A stretch of 7,490 bases of DNA from positions 1-7,490 of the forward strand of contig JAADYY010000615.1 of NCBI GenBank assembly GCA_010092805.1, in the 5' to 3' direction. The position numbers were made by a program, and so were the translations under genes. Source of the stretch: Chloroflexota bacterium. GTDB taxonomy: Bacteria; Chloroflexota; Anaerolineae; Aggregatilineales; Phototrophicaceae. This document shows positions 6,293-7,490 of the stretch, piece by piece. How positions within the stretch are numbered: position 1 is the first letter of the stretch; the number at the start of each line of letters is the position of its first letter. The notes under the pieces were generated by a model. That model saw nothing but the letters and a program-made list of their open reading frames with translations. It searched no databases and was not told the origin of the DNA.

Positions 6293-7144
6293 TCACCCCT
6301 CGTCTTCGTTTTCGTCGTCAAACAAGTTGGATTCGCGCAGTTTCGCCAGTGTCGATTCGCCGAGGTAGCGGTCGTCGTCCTCGTCGTCTTCGGGGCCGTA
6401 CGCCGCCAGGAAGGTATCCTCTGGCGCTTCTTCGTGTTCGTCGTACTGTTCCTGCTTCCGCATCGCTTCGCCTTCGAGTATGGCGTTTGCCAGCACGGAA
6501 AGCAACAATTTGATGGCGCGCACGGCGTCATCATTGGCCGGAATAACATAGTCGATTTGATCCGGGTTGGTGTTGGTATCGGCCAGCGCCATCACCGGAA
6601 TTTTGAGCGTGTTGGCCTCTTTGACGGCGGTCGCTTCACGGCGGGTATCCACCACCACCATCATTTCTGGCAGGTTGCGCATATCGCGCAGCCCGCCCAG
6701 GCGCAGTTGCAGCTTTTCGATCTTGCGATCCAGCAGCAGCGCCTCTTTCTTCGACAGGCGGGTGAAGTCGCCCTCATCGCGGCGGCGCTCCAGCTTCTTG
6801 AGCGTGTCGATGCGGGCGCGGATCGTTTGCCAGTTGGTGAGCGTGCCGCCCAGCCACCGCTTATTCACGTAGGGCATCCCGCAGCGTTCGGCTTCGCGGG
6901 CGATAGCTTCCTGCGCCTGCCGTTTGGTGCCCACAAACAGCACCGTGCCTTTCGACATGGCGATGTCGCGGAGCATGTCGCTGTAGGTGTTCAGGTTGAG
7001 CAGCGTTTGCTGAAGATCGATGATGTGGATGCCGTTGCGTTCCGTGAAGATGTACGGGCGCATCTTCGGGTTCCACTTGGTGGTACGGTGCCCAAAATGG
7101 ACGCCGGTTTCGAGCAACTGCTTCATGGTGACAGTCGCGGGCAT
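6293..7144 (-). CDS. rpsB: 30S ribosomal protein S2
   Basis: Ribosomal protein S2, 283 residues, binds the small subunit between head and body and helps recruit S1 and mRNA. Conserved stretches are TMKQLLETGVHFGHRTTKWNP (6-26, opening signature), KMRPYIFTERNGIHIIDL (27-44), TVLFVGTKRQAQEAI (67-81), PYVNKRWLGGTLTNW (91-105) and VMALADTNTNPDQIDYVIPAND (184-205). The core ends near residue 230. A 53-residue tail follows with 22 Asp/Glu against 3 Lys/Arg, longer than usual. The start ATG 7144 gives the family-typical N-terminus; the frame extends upstream to 7207 but that part has no similarity and lies in the leader. GAGGAG sits 13 nt upstream. Expression comes from the promoter at 7293-7321, with a structured leader between. 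It heads the rpsB-tsf operon. Confidence 0.98.
   Translation of the reverse strand: MPATVTMKQLLETGVHFGHRTTKWNPKMRPYIFTERNGIHIIDLQQTLLNLNTYSDMLRDIAMSKGTVLFVGTKRQAQEAIAREAERCGMPYVNKRWLGGTLTNWQTIRARIDTLKKLERRRDEGDFTRLSKKEALLLDRKIEKLQLRLGGLRDMRNLPEMMVVVDTRREATAVKEANTLKIPVMALADTNTNPDQIDYVIPANDDAVRAIKLLLSVLANAILEGEAMRKQEQYDEHEEAPEDTFLAAYGPEDDEDDDRYLGESTLAKLRESNLFDDENEDEG
6296..6301 (-). promoter_or_regulatory. Ribosome binding site of tsf, inside the rpsB 3' end
   Basis: The minus strand reads GAGGGG 5 nt before ATG 6290, within the last two rpsB codons and next to its TGA. It decides for ATG 6290 over GTG 6296. Confidence 0.8.
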
Positions 7145-7157
7145 GGCGGTGAGTCTA

Positions 7158-7163
7158 CTCCTC
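7158..7163 (-). promoter_or_regulatory. Ribosome binding site of rpsB
   Basis: The minus strand reads GAGGAG, 13 nt before ATG 7144. The spacing is long, but no better site is present, and the start is fixed by the conserved S2 N-terminus. Confidence 0.6.
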
Positions 7164-7182
7164 GGTTGTGTGTTTAGACGTT

Positions 7183-7251
7183 CACACCGTTCACCCCCGC
7201 TGACCAATCGGCGCGCAATCCGCCGACAACACGGCAGCGAGTCCCGGTGTG
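7183..7251 (-). ncRNA. Structured 5' leader of rpsB, candidate S2-responsive element
   Basis: In the transcript, CACACCG (7251-7245) can pair with CGGTGTG (7189-7183) over 7 bp. Inside it CTCGCTG (7241-7235) pairs with CAGCGGG (7202-7196), 7 bp with one G-U. Inside that TCGGCG (7226-7221) pairs with CGCCGA (7213-7208), 6 bp, with loop GATTGCG. The three nested stems are seen in sequence; folding and function are inferred. In E. coli, S2 represses its own rpsB-tsf mRNA through the leader, which makes a regulatory role plausible. Another 6-bp hairpin (7265-7281) precedes it. Confidence 0.5.
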
Positions 7252-7264
7252 TGAATGTGTGTCA

Positions 7265-7281
7265 GCCAGCGGCTTGCTGGC
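7265..7281 (-). promoter_or_regulatory. Short hairpin at the 5' end of the rpsB leader
   Basis: GCCAGC, loop AAGCC, GCTGGC on the minus strand: a perfect 6-bp stem beginning a few bases after the predicted transcription start. It may protect the 5' end or be part of the leader element. Confidence 0.45.
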
Positions 7282-7292
7282 AAAGTGGTCGC

Positions 7293-7321
7293 ATTATAAC
7301 AGATTGGCGCGCTCGGTTCAA
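7293..7321 (-). promoter_or_regulatory. Sigma70-type promoter of the rpsB-tsf operon
   Basis: The minus strand has TTGAAC (7321-7316), a 17-bp spacer and a perfect TATAAT (7298-7293), with TGT directly before the -10, giving an extended -10. The predicted start is near 7286, so the leader before rpsB is about 140 nt. It is the strongest promoter visible in the window, as expected for a ribosomal protein operon. Confidence 0.88.
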
Positions 7322-7416
7322 CATGGGGATTGCATCGACAGATCGGGCGCATTCGGATTCTGGGGGAGGCACGGCGTCCGGTAAAGTAGCTAAACATACG
7401 CGCACAAAGTGTATTA
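7322..7416. other. Intergenic sequence without recognised features
   Basis: Upstream of the rpsB promoter I find no convincing ORF, RNA gene, promoter or terminator on either strand. The part near 7381-7416 is more AT-rich than its surroundings, which could be an upstream promoter region, but no -35/-10 pair fits. Confidence 0.5.
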
Positions 7417-7417
7417 A

Positions 7418-7462
7418 CCCCTCTCCCCGCGAAGCTGTGGGAGCGGGGTGGCGCGCAGCGCC
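7418..7462. repeat. Two adjacent GC-rich hairpins, possible dispersed intergenic repeat
   Basis: First hairpin: CCCC-T-CTCCC (7418-7427) pairs with GGGAG-C-GGGG (7439-7448), 9 bp with one mismatch and an 11-nt loop. Second: GGCGC, loop GCA, GCGCC (7450-7462). No T-run follows on either strand, so a simple terminator is unlikely. The C-rich/G-rich paired arms resemble short palindromic repeats scattered between genes in several bacterial genomes. Only one copy is in the window, so this is inference. Confidence 0.45.
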
Positions 7463-7490
7463 GGGGTGTATAGAGTATTGAGGATAACTC

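Overview
The window is GC-rich bacterial chromosome, and every gene I can support lies on the minus strand, so transcription runs from the right edge (7490) to the left edge (1). Gene order along transcription is rpsB (ribosomal protein S2), tsf (elongation factor Ts), pyrH (UMP kinase), an EamA/DMT-type transporter, a MurJ/MviN-type flippase, a polytopic GT-C-like membrane glycosyltransferase, and the N-terminus of a Ser/Thr protein kinase cut by the left edge. The short one-lobed EF-Ts, the kinase N-terminus (GQALKGYELRQRIGAGGFG) and the GT-C-like protein with a soluble tail fit Chloroflexota, probably Anaerolineae-like. That placement is inferred from remembered family resemblance, not from a search.

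Right part (7145-7490): no gene is visible. Positions 7418-7462 hold two adjacent GC-rich hairpins that look like an intergenic repeat. Positions 7293-7321 hold a very good sigma70-type promoter: TTGAAC, 17 bp, TATAAT, with an extended TG motif. It drives rpsB-tsf through a leader of roughly 140 nt. That leader can fold into three nested stems, a plausible site of S2 autoregulation.

Middle (4733-7144): rpsB and tsf are tightly coupled, and a strong Rho-independent terminator at 5552-5586 follows tsf. pyrH starts 48 nt after the terminator's T-run with an ideal ribosome binding site. No clear promoter lies between them, so pyrH depends either on read-through (possibly regulated) or on a promoter I cannot recognise. 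The usual downstream partner frr is absent; a transporter overlapping the pyrH stop codon takes its place.

Left part (1-4743): the transporter, the MurJ-like flippase and the GT-C-like protein follow closely. The last two are separated by only 4 nt, which suggests work on lipid-linked sugars at the membrane. The flippase is unusual. Two arginines known to be essential in E. coli MurJ (R52, R270) are replaced. It also has a long cytoplasmic loop insertion, and two unrelated 12-bp x 3 in-frame tandem repeats lie in its gene. The protein kinase starts at a TTG codon with a good ribosome binding site.

I found no mobile element, CRISPR array, tRNA or rRNA. Most of the window is conserved housekeeping sequence. 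The interest lies in the rpsB leader, the tsf-pyrH junction and the divergent flippase.
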